DNA of 64,000 nt from Collinsella sp. (GTDB lineage: Bacteria; Actinomycetota; Coriobacteriia; Coriobacteriales; Coriobacteriaceae), in contig DXMJ01000001.1 of assembly GCA_019414265.1 (NCBI GenBank), positions 32,864 to 96,863 on the forward strand, written 5' to 3'. Made by a program: the position numbers and the translations under genes. Positions 52,095 through 60,410 of this stretch are shown here, piece by piece; positions within the stretch are counted from its first letter, which is position 1; each line of letters starts with the position of its first letter. Below the pieces are notes generated by a model. That model was given only the letters and a program-made list of their open reading frames with translations. It was not told where the DNA came from and ran no database searches.

Positions 52095-52544
52095 TTACGC
52101 GAGTTTGGCTCCGACGATCTTTGCCGCGGCCGGCTTATCGAAGTTGCCGCCAGTGGCCTTGCCGAGTGCACCCATAACCTGGCCCATCTGCTTCTTGGAC
52201 GTGGCGCCCAGCTCGGCGATGACCTGCTCGATCAGAGCCTCGAGCTCCTCGCCCGAAACCTGCGCGGGCAGCAGGCTCTCCAGAATCTTGACCTGCTCGG
52301 TCAGGTTGTCGGTACGCTCCTGGTCGGTGCCGGCCTTGATGGACATCTCCAGTGTCTCGCTCGTCTGCTTGATCAGACGCTTGATCATGCTGTTGACGTC
52401 TTCCTCGGTCACATCGCGGCGCTCATTGACCTCGATATTCTTCACCTCGGCCTTAACCTGGCGAATGATGGACAGGCGAACCTTGTCCTTGGCCTTCATG
52501 GCCGCGATCATTTCCTTCTGCAGCTCTTCGTTGGTCATCTGCAA
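52095..52544 (-). CDS. yqeY: GatB/YqeY domain protein
   Basis: A 149-residue protein matching the YqeY family across its length (LQKEMIAAMKAKDKVRLSIIR, LESLLPAQVSGEELEALI, MGQVMGALGKATGG). The domain resembles the tRNA-binding tail of GatB, but its role in bacteria is not settled. The foldase gene ends 48 bp upstream on the same strand. Confidence 0.92.
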   Translation of the reverse strand: MQMTNEELQKEMIAAMKAKDKVRLSIIRQVKAEVKNIEVNERRDVTEEDVNSMIKRLIKQTSETLEMSIKAGTDQERTDNLTEQVKILESLLPAQVSGEELEALIEQVIAELGATSKKQMGQVMGALGKATGGNFDKPAAAKIVGAKLA

Positions 52545-52592
52545 ATCCTCTCTAATAGCGTGGGCGGCACTCGCGCGAGCACCGCCCCATGA

Positions 52593-53813
52593 TTACTCAG
52601 TCGTCGACGAATCGTCGGTCGAACTCTTGGTGATGCCCTTCAGACTCACGTTATAGGGTACGTCCTTGGGCATGGGGTTGACGGTAATGTCGGCGTCCTT
52701 CTTGTACTGCTCCAGCCACTCACTGTACGCGGTACTGGCCGCCTGCGTCTTCACCACGTTGGAGACGTACTTCTTGATGGCCTTGGGCACCTGGTTGATG
52801 TCATCAACCTGATTATCGACATGGAAGTAGTCGGTGCACTTGATGATGTGGTAGCCATAGGTCGACTCGATGACTTCGCTCACGTCGCCCTTGTTGAGCC
52901 CCTCGAGCGCCGTCTGGTAGCTGTCGACAAAGGTGGTGAGCTTATCCCAGCCCACATCGCCCTTCTTCTCCTTGGAACCGGTGTCCTCGGAGTACTGCTC
53001 AACGGCGTCCTCAAAGCTCAGCTCACCGGAGTTGATCTTGTCCAGGCACTCCTGCGCCTTGGCCTTGGCGGCAGCCTTGTCCTCGTCGGAAGCGTCGGAA
53101 TCAACCTTGATCAGGATGTTCGACGAGCGACGGGCGTCGTTGTAGCTGGACAGGTTTTCGTTGATGTAATCGACAATCTCGCTGTCCTTGGGTTTGCTCG
53201 TGGGCGCGGCGGCATCCTTGAGTTTCTGCTGCGCCAGACTCTCCTTGAGCGAATCCTTGTAGGTATCCTCGGTATAGCCGTAGGTCTTGAGGGTCTTCTT
53301 AAAGGCCTTGGCACCGCCCGCGCTCTTGCACGCGTCCTTCCAAGCCTTCTCGACCTCCTCGTCCGACACCGTCACGCCGTTCTCCTTCTGTGCCTGTTGA
53401 AGCAGAATCTGCTGCGTGTAGGAGTCGATGAGTTGCTTGCGATACTTCTTGGGCGTGAGGTCGTTGTCGACCAGATACTGCGCCCAGTCCTTGTCCTTGG
53501 TGTAGCCGTAGGACGTGCGCATGCTCATGATCTGCTTGGTCACGGTGTCCTCGGTGAGGTTGGTGCCGTTGATAGTAGCAGCAACACCGCCGGTCAGCTT
53601 GTAGCCCGAGGTGTCCTCGGCCTGCGACATAAGGCCGGAGCACGCCATCGCCGAGACGGAAAGCAGCATCGCCAGCACGCCGATGACCACCAGAACGATC
53701 TTGACGGTCTTGGACACGCGGGTCTTGCGCTGCTTCTTGCGAGAGTTGGAGGCGGCGCGAGCCTGCTGCTCGGGCGTCGGCTCGAGTGCGGGGTTCTTTT
53801 TCTTATTTGCCAT
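52593..53813 (-). CDS. Membrane-anchored parvulin-type peptidyl-prolyl isomerase (PrsA/SurA-like)
   Basis: A 406-residue foldase. A basic N-terminus (about 1-33) precedes a single hydrophobic helix (about 36-56) ending AMAC, which is either an anchor or an imperfect lipobox. A SurA-like N-domain follows, then a PpiC rotamase domain (about 230-340; SSNILIKV, FEDAVEQYSEDTGS, GDVGWDKL, YGYHIIK). The C-terminus is Ser/Thr-rich. ATG 53813 follows a region without ribosome-site-linked alternatives; the longer frame adds a non-homologous extension. It likely folds exported proteins. Confidence 0.85.
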   Translation of the reverse strand: MANKKKNPALEPTPEQQARAASNSRKKQRKTRVSKTVKIVLVVIGVLAMLLSVSAMACSGLMSQAEDTSGYKLTGGVAATINGTNLTEDTVTKQIMSMRTSYGYTKDKDWAQYLVDNDLTPKKYRKQLIDSYTQQILLQQAQKENGVTVSDEEVEKAWKDACKSAGGAKAFKKTLKTYGYTEDTYKDSLKESLAQQKLKDAAAPTSKPKDSEIVDYINENLSSYNDARRSSNILIKVDSDASDEDKAAAKAKAQECLDKINSGELSFEDAVEQYSEDTGSKEKKGDVGWDKLTTFVDSYQTALEGLNKGDVSEVIESTYGYHIIKCTDYFHVDNQVDDINQVPKAIKKYVSNVVKTQAASTAYSEWLEQYKKDADITVNPMPKDVPYNVSLKGITKSSTDDSSTTE

Positions 53814-53881
53814 AGTTGGCCTTTCGCATAACGAATCGAACAAACGCCATTGTGTCACAACGCAGCCCCCGCGGCACGCTT

Positions 53882-54026
53882 GGTGCATTGGGGACAGGTT
53901 AATCTGCACCATTTTGGTGCAAAGGGGACAGCTCTGGCAGCCGGCAGTTAGGGACGTTCCTTTTCTGCCGGCAGTTAGGGACAGTCCCCAAGTGCCGGCA
54001 CATAAGGAACGTCCCTAGGTGCCGGC
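53882..54026. repeat. Cluster of nested GGGAC/GCCGGCA hairpins
   Basis: GCCGGCA-type boxes occur about every 26-27 bp, at 53941, 53967, 53994 and 54021. Between them are AGTTAGGGACGTTCC, AGTTAGGGACAGTCCCC and CATAAGGAACGTCCC. Each neighbouring pair of boxes can pair (for example GCCGGCAG with CTGCCGGC), so three hairpins compete for shared arms. A further hairpin (GGTGCA...TGCACC with GGGGACAGG) adjoins at 53882-53910. Confidence 0.7.
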
Positions 54027-54037
54027 TTAGCCCCACC

Positions 54038-54502
54038 TTAGAAGTGGCGGCGGATGGCGTCGACCATGCCCTGCGGCGTGGTCTGGCCGAGCACGTCGGC
54101 TGCGGCATCGGCGTCCATAAAGATGTTCATGAGCGCCTGCAGAGCCTCGACCTGGCCGCCCGGCTCGGCGATGCCCAGATTGATGACGATCTGCGCCGGC
54201 ACCGGAGCGCCCATGCCAGCCATAGCGTTAAATGTCACGGGCGCGGAGGGCTTCACCACCGCGATATAGGGCTTGGCCACAAACCCCGGATCGGTATGCG
54301 GAATGGCAATGTTTGCCGCCGGCATGGCAAGACCCGTGGGATAGGCATCCTCGCGCGTGCGAACGGCGTCGAGCCAACCGTCGGCAATGTAGCCGCGCGG
54401 AGCAAGCTCACTCTCGAGTTGCGCAAACACCTCACCCGGCGTCGCACACTCCCAATCAAAAAACACCAGCTCAGGCGTAAACAGCGCTTCGTTATCCGCC
54501 AT
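54038..54502 (-). CDS. Orphan PTS EIIA domain (fructose/mannitol/galactitol type)
   Basis: A 154-residue EIIA of the PTS_EIIA_2 group. The phospho-accepting His is in NIAIPHTDPGFV, with preceding GLAMPAANIAI. The rest (NLGIAEPGGQVEALQALMNIF) fits the galactitol-type subgroup. No EIIB or EIIC gene adjoins, and the EIICB at 21672 belongs to the glucose superfamily, which uses a different EIIA class. It may donate phosphate to a distant permease or be regulatory. Confidence 0.85.
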   Translation of the reverse strand: MADNEALFTPELVFFDWECATPGEVFAQLESELAPRGYIADGWLDAVRTREDAYPTGLAMPAANIAIPHTDPGFVAKPYIAVVKPSAPVTFNAMAGMGAPVPAQIVINLGIAEPGGQVEALQALMNIFMDADAAADVLGQTTPQGMVDAIRRHF

Positions 54503-54520
54503 GCGCTCACCTCTCTCACC

Positions 54521-54549
54521 TAGTCATTCAGGAACGTCCCCGATGACTA
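54521..54549. repeat. GGGAC-class hairpin between purN and the EIIA gene
   Basis: TAGTCATT pairs with GATGACTA (one wobble) around CAGGAACGTCCCC. It matches the hairpins at 2761 and 6271 in arm and loop. Confidence 0.6.
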
Positions 54550-54552
54550 CCC

Positions 54553-54596
54553 AAAACAAAAGGTGGCCACGCGCGCCTTGGCGCCAATGACCACCC
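54553..54596 (-). terminator. Terminator of the purFMN transcript
   Basis: On the minus strand GGTGGTCATTGGCGC pairs with GGCGCGCGTGGCCACC-type sequence and is followed by TTTTGTTTT. Confidence 0.7.
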
Positions 54597-54627
54597 TGAC
54601 CACTCAACTAAATTGTACTGTGCGCCG

Positions 54628-55329
54628 CTAGACGCGGGGCGCATCAATTGCGACCTTGCCGCTCTCCAGCACGTGGACGCGGCCGTCGGCGAGCATTTGC
54701 ACGACCTCGGGATACAGCACGTGCTCAATCGCGTGGATGTGCTCCTCGAGCGCGTCGACATCCCAGCCCTCCTCGACAGCCAGCGCACGCTGGGCGATGA
54801 TGGGACCGTTGTCGTAGACCTCGTTGGCAAAATGCACGGTCACGCCAGTTACCTTGACGCCGCGCGCAAAGGCATCGTCAATCGCATGCGCACCGGTAAA
54901 GCTCGGCAGCAGCGCCGGATGCAAGTTGACCACGCGGTTGGGAAACGCCGCCAGCAGCGGTGTGTGCACCATGCGCATATAGCCGGCCATCACCACGTAC
55001 TCGCAGCCGCGCTCGAGCAGCTCGTGCGCGATGATCTCGTCGGCGGCAATAGGGTCGGCATAGACATCCTTGGACAGCGTGAGCGTCTGGATGCCCGCGC
55101 GCTCAGCGCGCTGCAAACCCTTAGCCGAAGGACGGCTCGACACCACAAGCTCAATCGAGGCGTTGAGCTTACCGGCGGCGATCAGATCGATCAGCGCCTG
55201 CAGGTTGGTACCCGAACCGCTGATGAGCACACCGATCTTGAGCGGCTCGACCGTATCGGTGCCGGTCGGACGGGTGTAGGGCACAAAGCCCAGGCCCTCA
55301 CTAGCAGCCATCTGCTCGTTAGCGCTCAT
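54628..55329 (-). CDS. purN: Phosphoribosylglycinamide formyltransferase
   Basis: A 233-residue enzyme of purine synthesis step 3 (10-formyl-THF dependent). GVLISGSGTNLQALID opens the domain at about residue 33; LHPALLPSFTGAHAIDDA and VHFANEVYDNGPII hold the active-site His and Asp. The N-terminal extension of about 30 residues is longer than usual. It overlaps the purM stop by 11 bases, so ribosomes may couple. Confidence 0.94.
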   Translation of the reverse strand: MSANEQMAASEGLGFVPYTRPTGTDTVEPLKIGVLISGSGTNLQALIDLIAAGKLNASIELVVSSRPSAKGLQRAERAGIQTLTLSKDVYADPIAADEIIAHELLERGCEYVVMAGYMRMVHTPLLAAFPNRVVNLHPALLPSFTGAHAIDDAFARGVKVTGVTVHFANEVYDNGPIIAQRALAVEEGWDVDALEEHIHAIEHVLYPEVVQMLADGRVHVLESGKVAIDAPRV

Positions 55330-56422
55330 CGGAGTACACGACCTTACCGGAACCCTCGACGCACTCGCCCACGCGGAACGGCTTCTCGCCCAGCGCGACC
55401 AGGGCTTCGGTAACCGCGGCCTCGTCCTCGGGGGCGACGATCAGGCACAGGCCGACGCCCATGTTGAAGGTCTTGCATGCCTCGTTGGGCGCGAGCTCGG
55501 CCTGACGCGACACGTAGGTGATGACGGGCGGAACGTCCCAACCCATCTCGGCGCCGTTGCGGGTGACCACGGCGTCGACGTCGTCGGCGAGTGCACGGTT
55601 GAGGTTCTCGGTAATACCGCCGCCAGTGATGTGGGCGATGGCATGCACCGGAGCGCCGCCGCGGAGCAGCTCCAGGATCGGCTTGACGTAGATGCGCGTG
55701 GGGGCCAACAGAGCGTCTGCCAGCGATGCACCGCCGAGCTCTTCGAGCGGACGGCTCAGCTCCTCGGCCTTAGCGACGGCCTCGGGCGTGCCCGGCTTAA
55801 CGCCGTCGACGCCAATGACCTTACGCACGAGCGAGTAGCCGTTGGAGTGCACGCCGGTGGAAGGCAGGCCCAGGATCACATCGCCCGGGCGGACGTTTGC
55901 GGGGTCGAGCATCTTGGGACGGTCGACGACGCCCACGGTAAATCCGGCAAGGTCGTAGTCGGCAGGAGCCATGACGCCCGGGTGCTCGGCCATCTCACCG
56001 CCCACGAGCGCGCAGCCCGCGAGCTTGCAGCCGTCGGCCACACCCTTGATAATCTTTGCCATGTGCTCGGCCTCGATGTGACCGATGGCAACGTAGTCCA
56101 GGAAGAACAGCGGCTCGGCGCCCGAAGCCAGAATATCGTTGACGCACATAGCGACCAGGTCCTGGCCAACCGTCTCGTGACGGTCCATGATCTGGGCGAG
56201 CACGAGCTTGGTGCCCACGCCGTCGGTACCGCTAATCAGGATCGGGTCTTCCATATCCTTGAGCGCGGCGGCCGAGAACAGGCCGCCAAAGCCGCCGATG
56301 CCACCGATAACCTCGGAACGGTTAGTGTCCTTGACCATCTGCTTAATCGCGTCGACGGCGCGGCCGCCCTCGGCGGTGTCGACGCCGGCGTCCTCGTACG
56401 TCACATGCTTGCTGTCGCTCAT
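55319..56422 (-). CDS. purM: Phosphoribosylformylglycinamidine cyclo-ligase (AIR synthetase)
   Basis: A 367-residue enzyme for purine step 5. GGFGGLFSAAALKDMEDPIL, SGTDGVGTKL and GLPSTGVHSNGYSLVRKV are typical of AIR synthetase. It is followed with overlap by purN and preceded by purF across a 157-bp gap holding a hairpin repeat. Confidence 0.95.
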   Translation of the reverse strand: MSDSKHVTYEDAGVDTAEGGRAVDAIKQMVKDTNRSEVIGGIGGFGGLFSAAALKDMEDPILISGTDGVGTKLVLAQIMDRHETVGQDLVAMCVNDILASGAEPLFFLDYVAIGHIEAEHMAKIIKGVADGCKLAGCALVGGEMAEHPGVMAPADYDLAGFTVGVVDRPKMLDPANVRPGDVILGLPSTGVHSNGYSLVRKVIGVDGVKPGTPEAVAKAEELSRPLEELGGASLADALLAPTRIYVKPILELLRGGAPVHAIAHITGGGITENLNRALADDVDAVVTRNGAEMGWDVPPVITYVSRQAELAPNEACKTFNMGVGLCLIVAPEDEAAVTEALVALGEKPFRVGECVEGSGKVVYSDER

Positions 56423-56539
56423 CTGAGCCTTCCTCTCCCACTACCGTGGCGCCGCACGGGCGCCAAACGGTGCTCATAGTTGCGTTCATTTCGGCGCGCG
56501 CCATAACAGCACGCGCCGTCATATCAACAAAACAGCAGG

Positions 56540-56582
56540 TAAAACCTACCAAAATAAACCTGTCCCCATATGGCAGGTTTTA
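56540..56582 (-). repeat. Hairpin containing the purF stop codon
   Basis: TAAAACCTACCA (56540-56551) pairs with TGGCAGGTTTTA (56571-56582, one G-U) around AAATAAACCTGTCCCCATA. On the minus strand the second arm starts with TAA, the stop codon of purF. The sequence is nearly the same as at 45149-45187. Confidence 0.75.
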
Positions 56583-58250
56583 TGCCTCGCCGTGCTCCTC
56601 TTCCCAGCTGCGGTCGTCGTATTTCTCGATCACGGCGTCGTCGTCAAAGTGCAGCGGCTTGTCCAGGTTGCGGGGCTTAAAGCCCTCCATAAACTTGTCG
56701 CGGCCAAAGCTCTCGGGAATCGCCACGGGGTAGCGGCCGGTAAAGCACGCATCGCAGTAACCGCCCTTGGGCATGACCTTAAGCAGGCCCTCGACCGAAA
56801 GGAAGGCCAGCGAATCGGCGCCGATATACTCGCAAATCTCGTCGACCGTCTTGTTGGCGCTGATAAGCTGCGACTGCACGTCGGTATCGATACCGTAGAA
56901 GCATGGCCAGATGACCTCGGGCGAGTTGATGCGGATATGAATCTCCTTGGCGCCAGCGTTGCGCAGCATCTTGACGAGCTGCACCATGGTGGTGCCGCGC
57001 ACGATGGAGTCGTCGATGACGACCAGGCGCTTGCCCTCGATGTTGTCGCGCAGCGGGTTAAGCTTCATGCGCACGCCCATGGCGCGCAACTCCTGCGTAG
57101 GCTCGATAAACGTACGGCCCACGTAACGGTTCTTGATAAGGCCCTCGCCAAAGGGAATGCCGCTCTCGTGCGAATAGCCCTCCGCAGGCGGCAGGCCGGA
57201 GTCGGGCACGCCGATGACCAGGTCGGCCTCGACGGGCTCTTCGTGTGCCAGCTGACGACCCATGTCGTAACGGCAGGCATAGACGCTCTTGCCGTTCATG
57301 ATGGAGTCGGGGCGGGCAAAGTAGACCTGCTCAAAGATGCAGTTTGCGGGCTCTTCGGCTGCAGGCACGCCCTGCTCGGATACCAGACCCTCGGCGCTGA
57401 TGCGCAAAATCTCGCCGGGACGGACGTCACGGACGTACTCGGCGCCCACGATGTCGAGCGCGCACGTCTCGGAGGCAACGACCCAGCCGCCGGCGCGCGT
57501 GACATGGACGGCGGAGTCGACCGTCGAGGCACCGTCTTGCGAGGGCAGCTGCGAAACAGAAGCGGCATCGGCCTGGTCCAGACCTTCGTCCACCAGCTTG
57601 CCCAGCACGAGCGGGCGAATGCCGTGCGGATCGCGGAATGCGTAGAGCGCCTGCTCGTTGATGAGCGTCATGGCGTAGCCGCCGCGCACGAGCTCCATGG
57701 TCTTGCGAATGCCCTCGCGCAGATGACCCGTGCGCTGGGTAAAGTAGCCGATAAGCTTGGTCGCGACCTCGGAATCCGAATTGGAGAGGAACGGCACGCC
57801 CAGCTCGATCAGCTGGCGGCGCAGCTCGTCGGTGTTGACGAGGGTACCGTTGTGAGCAAGCGCGATAATGACGCTGTTGATGGTGGAAAGATGCGGCTGC
57901 GAGGCTTCCCAGCTCTTGGCGCCGGCGGTGCCATAGCGCACGTGGCCCACGGCCAGCTGGCCGGAGAGCGTCGACAGGTCGGCGTTGGAGAACACACGGT
58001 CGAGCAGCCCCAGATCCTTGCGGACCATAACCGTGCCGCCGTCACCCACGGCGATTCCCGCCGATTCCTGGCCACGGTGCTGCAGCGCACGCAGGCCAAA
58101 GTACGTCAGTCGAGCCACATCGCGATCGGGCGCCCATACGCCGAAAATGCCACATTCCTCATGCAGCTGGTCGGAGTCCGGATCATACGTCGACATGGTC
58201 TTCACCTGTCCCGCGGCGCGCTCGGCCGCGCGGATGGTTTCTTGAGACAT
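56580..58250 (-). CDS. purF: Amidophosphoribosyltransferase
   Basis: A 556-residue enzyme catalysing the first step of purine synthesis from PRPP and glutamine. The N-terminal Ntn nucleophile is Cys33 in EECGIFGVW, so a propeptide of 32 residues must be removed; propeptides are usually shorter. VIDDSIVRGTT is the PRPP-binding loop. GAGGGG precedes the ATG at 58250. An internal ATG at codon 19 would give a propeptide of normal length and is an alternative. Confidence 0.95.
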   Translation of the reverse strand: MSQETIRAAERAAGQVKTMSTYDPDSDQLHEECGIFGVWAPDRDVARLTYFGLRALQHRGQESAGIAVGDGGTVMVRKDLGLLDRVFSNADLSTLSGQLAVGHVRYGTAGAKSWEASQPHLSTINSVIIALAHNGTLVNTDELRRQLIELGVPFLSNSDSEVATKLIGYFTQRTGHLREGIRKTMELVRGGYAMTLINEQALYAFRDPHGIRPLVLGKLVDEGLDQADAASVSQLPSQDGASTVDSAVHVTRAGGWVVASETCALDIVGAEYVRDVRPGEILRISAEGLVSEQGVPAAEEPANCIFEQVYFARPDSIMNGKSVYACRYDMGRQLAHEEPVEADLVIGVPDSGLPPAEGYSHESGIPFGEGLIKNRYVGRTFIEPTQELRAMGVRMKLNPLRDNIEGKRLVVIDDSIVRGTTMVQLVKMLRNAGAKEIHIRINSPEVIWPCFYGIDTDVQSQLISANKTVDEICEYIGADSLAFLSVEGLLKVMPKGGYCDACFTGRYPVAIPESFGRDKFMEGFKPRNLDKPLHFDDDAVIEKYDDRSWEEEHGEA

Positions 58251-58544
58251 GGCATCCCCTCAGAGCCTCGTATTTTGGCGTTACCCGCCTTATTATACGC
58301 ACGGCGCGACGCGCTCCCCAGCGCATGAGCAGCGCTTTTTAAAAGCCCACCGAGCTAATAATCAGTTTTGTTGCCAAACATTTATTTGGCTTCACGACGT
58401 GGGTGGCAGTGCCACGCCGACCCTCACTACGCCACGCTTCGCCCGCCGTTAGGACTTACATTGTTGCAATTGGGACGTTCGTCCTGTCTTTTGGCAGGTC
58501 GGCGGCGTATCCTTGTGCCTACAGCAAAACGAGAAAGGTTATGT

Positions 58545-59774
58545 ATGGATCGAAACGAACTCGACCCCAGCGTCCCCAGCGCCACGGAGGTCAAGAAGAT
58601 CCCCCTCATCATTAAGGTATACGCCGTCCTGTGCATCCTGTCCGGCGTGGGCACGCTCCCGTCGGTCGGCGCCTTTATGTGGCAGGTCATCACCGCACTC
58701 ATCAACGGCAACGCCGCCGCCAAGCTCGGCGACAACACGCTCGTCGCGGTCGGACTAATTGTCGCCGGCATCATGCTCTCGGCTGCCAGTGCCGTCATCT
58801 TGATCATCTTTGGCCTGGACCTCATCAAGAACCAGCGCCGCAATGCCGCCCGTCTGTCCTATATCCTTATCGCGTTTACCGTCGTCGAGCTTTTGGTTGA
58901 CGTGATGCTCCAGGGCATCGGGCCCTTCTTGCTGCGCCCTGCCATCCAGCTCGGCATCCTCGTCGCGCTTTCGGCCACCGTCGACCCCACACTGCGCCAG
59001 GAGCGCGAGCTGCAGCGCCGCCTGCAGGAGATGCTCGACCGCGACGCCGCCGCCGAGGGCATGCTCGGGCGCGATGAAACCGGCGAGGGCTACATCAAGC
59101 TCAACTACTTCAACCTGTTCTGGGTATTCTTTGTCTGCTGCGTGCTCGGCCTGGTCCTGGAGGATATCTGGCATATGACCGTCAATGATCCGGGTGTCTA
59201 CCAGGACCGCGCCGGTATGCTGTTTGGCCCCTTCAGCCCCATCTACGGCTTTGGTGCCGTGCTCATGACCATGGTGCTCAACCGCTTCTATAAAAAGAAC
59301 CCCATCATCATTTTCCTGGTGAGCGCCCTGCTCGGCGCCAGCTTTGAGGTGTTCGTGGGCTGGTTTATGCAGACCGCGTTTGGCGTGGTCTCGTGGAGCT
59401 ACTCGCACATAACGCTGTTCGGTTTGCCCGATCCGCTCGTGGTCCTCACGAGCGGACGCACCTGCACGGGCTTCGCCTGCCTGTGGGGCCTGGGCGGCCT
59501 TATCTGGATCAAGCTGCTGCTGCCGAGGCTGCTTAAGCTCATCAACAAGATCCCCTGGAAGAGCCGCTACTCGGCCACCGTCATCTTTACCGTCATCATG
59601 CTGGTCGACGGCGTCATGACGCTGCAGTCGCTCGACTACTGGTACCAGCGCGTCAACGGCACGGAGCCGGATATTCCCGTCGCGCAGTTCTACGGCAAGT
59701 ACTTCGATAATGAGTATATGGAAAATCGTTTCCAGAGCATGACCATGAGTCCTAAGGATGCCACGCGCGTATAG
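58545..59774 (+). CDS. Putative ABC transporter permease of the CmpB/YmfA-type family (Pfam 06541)
   Basis: A 409-residue membrane protein. Residues 25-155 hold four hydrophobic segments. From about residue 180 the protein matches the ABC_trans_CmpB family, with AGMLFGPFSPIYGFGAVLM and FTSGRTC-like TSGRTCTGFACLWGL. ATG 58545 is chosen because GAAAGG lies seven bases upstream; the longer frame is unlikely. No ATPase gene adjoins, so transport function is only inferred from the family name. Confidence 0.82.
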   Translation: MDRNELDPSVPSATEVKKIPLIIKVYAVLCILSGVGTLPSVGAFMWQVITALINGNAAAKLGDNTLVAVGLIVAGIMLSAASAVILIIFGLDLIKNQRRNAARLSYILIAFTVVELLVDVMLQGIGPFLLRPAIQLGILVALSATVDPTLRQERELQRRLQEMLDRDAAAEGMLGRDETGEGYIKLNYFNLFWVFFVCCVLGLVLEDIWHMTVNDPGVYQDRAGMLFGPFSPIYGFGAVLMTMVLNRFYKKNPIIIFLVSALLGASFEVFVGWFMQTAFGVVSWSYSHITLFGLPDPLVVLTSGRTCTGFACLWGLGGLIWIKLLLPRLLKLINKIPWKSRYSATVIFTVIMLVDGVMTLQSLDYWYQRVNGTEPDIPVAQFYGKYFDNEYMENRFQSMTMSPKDATRV

Positions 59775-59812
59775 CACAAGCGCTGGCGCAAACCGGATCC
59801 AACGGACAAGTA

Positions 59813-59851
59813 AGCCCGCCGGCAGTTCACCTAAACTGCCAGCGGGCTTTT
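59813..59851 (+). terminator. Terminator of the CmpB-type gene
   Basis: AGCCCGCCGGCAGTT pairs with AACTGCCAGCGGGCT (one mismatch) and is followed by TTTTGC. Confidence 0.85.
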
Positions 59852-59884
59852 GCTATCGATGGATTCGGGTCGTTCGCGAAGTCC

Positions 59885-60304
59885 TTACGCCTCGCGCTCG
59901 ACCTCGCTCACGCATTCATTCTTGATGGTGCCGACGAGCGCCTGCAGGGCATCGACCACGTGCGGGCGAATGTCCCCGCCAATAAGCACGAGCATAATGT
60001 CATCGCCCACGGAAAGCTCGCCGCTTGCCAGCCACACGCGCACATAGCCGATACCCGGCATCGCGCGCGTCGCTTCGATGGCAGACCGCACCTTTTGAGC
60101 GTCGTAGTCAAAGACCATGCCGCCCACCTTATGCCCCGGGGCCACGCCATCGGTCTCGACTCCGCGCACCTCGGCCTTGGGCGTCGCGCGCACCACACCG
60201 TTATGCGTCAGGTACATGCCGCACCCAGCCGCTGACGGATCGGCCTTGGCCTCGCGCAGCCACGCATCAACCGAAGGCATCGATGTAGCGTTCTCGAGCA
60301 TCAT
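59885..60304 (-). CDS. MoaE-like molybdopterin synthase large-subunit homologue
   Basis: A 139-residue protein resembling MoaE. GMYLTHNGVVRATP corresponds to the family's HNGxVR segment, FDYDAQKVRSAIEA to the next helix, and VRVWLASGELSVGDDIMLV and GGDIRPHVVDALQALV to the core. It ends KNECVSEVEREA, lacking the terminal PIWKKE of true MoaE, so the catalytic lysine pair is incomplete. No moaD or other molybdopterin genes are nearby. Function is uncertain. Confidence 0.75.
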   Translation of the reverse strand: MMLENATSMPSVDAWLREAKADPSAAGCGMYLTHNGVVRATPKAEVRGVETDGVAPGHKVGGMVFDYDAQKVRSAIEATRAMPGIGYVRVWLASGELSVGDDIMLVLIGGDIRPHVVDALQALVGTIKNECVSEVEREA

Positions 60305-60323
60305 TTCCCCCTTGAGTAGTCAA

Positions 60324-60410
60324 TTTGGGACGGGGCTATTTTAGCTACTTTGACGAGAGTAGGCAGGACGGCAAAAGTAGCTAAAAAAGCCCCGTCCCAA
60401 AATAGCTACT
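60324..60410. repeat. Large GGGAC-class inverted repeat at the sortase 3' end
   Basis: A 28-base arm (60324-60351, TTTGGGACGGGGCTATTTTA onward) pairs with 60374-60401 with one mismatch. A second hairpin, AGTAGCTA with TAGCTACT (60376-60383 and 60403-60410), overlaps it; the sortase stop codon (minus-strand TAG, 60406-60408) is inside that arm. Confidence 0.75.

Noticed and set aside
58251..58544. Purine riboswitch upstream of purF
   Set aside because: The leader was read for the conserved purine-aptamer core and no match or suitable three-way-junction pairing was found.
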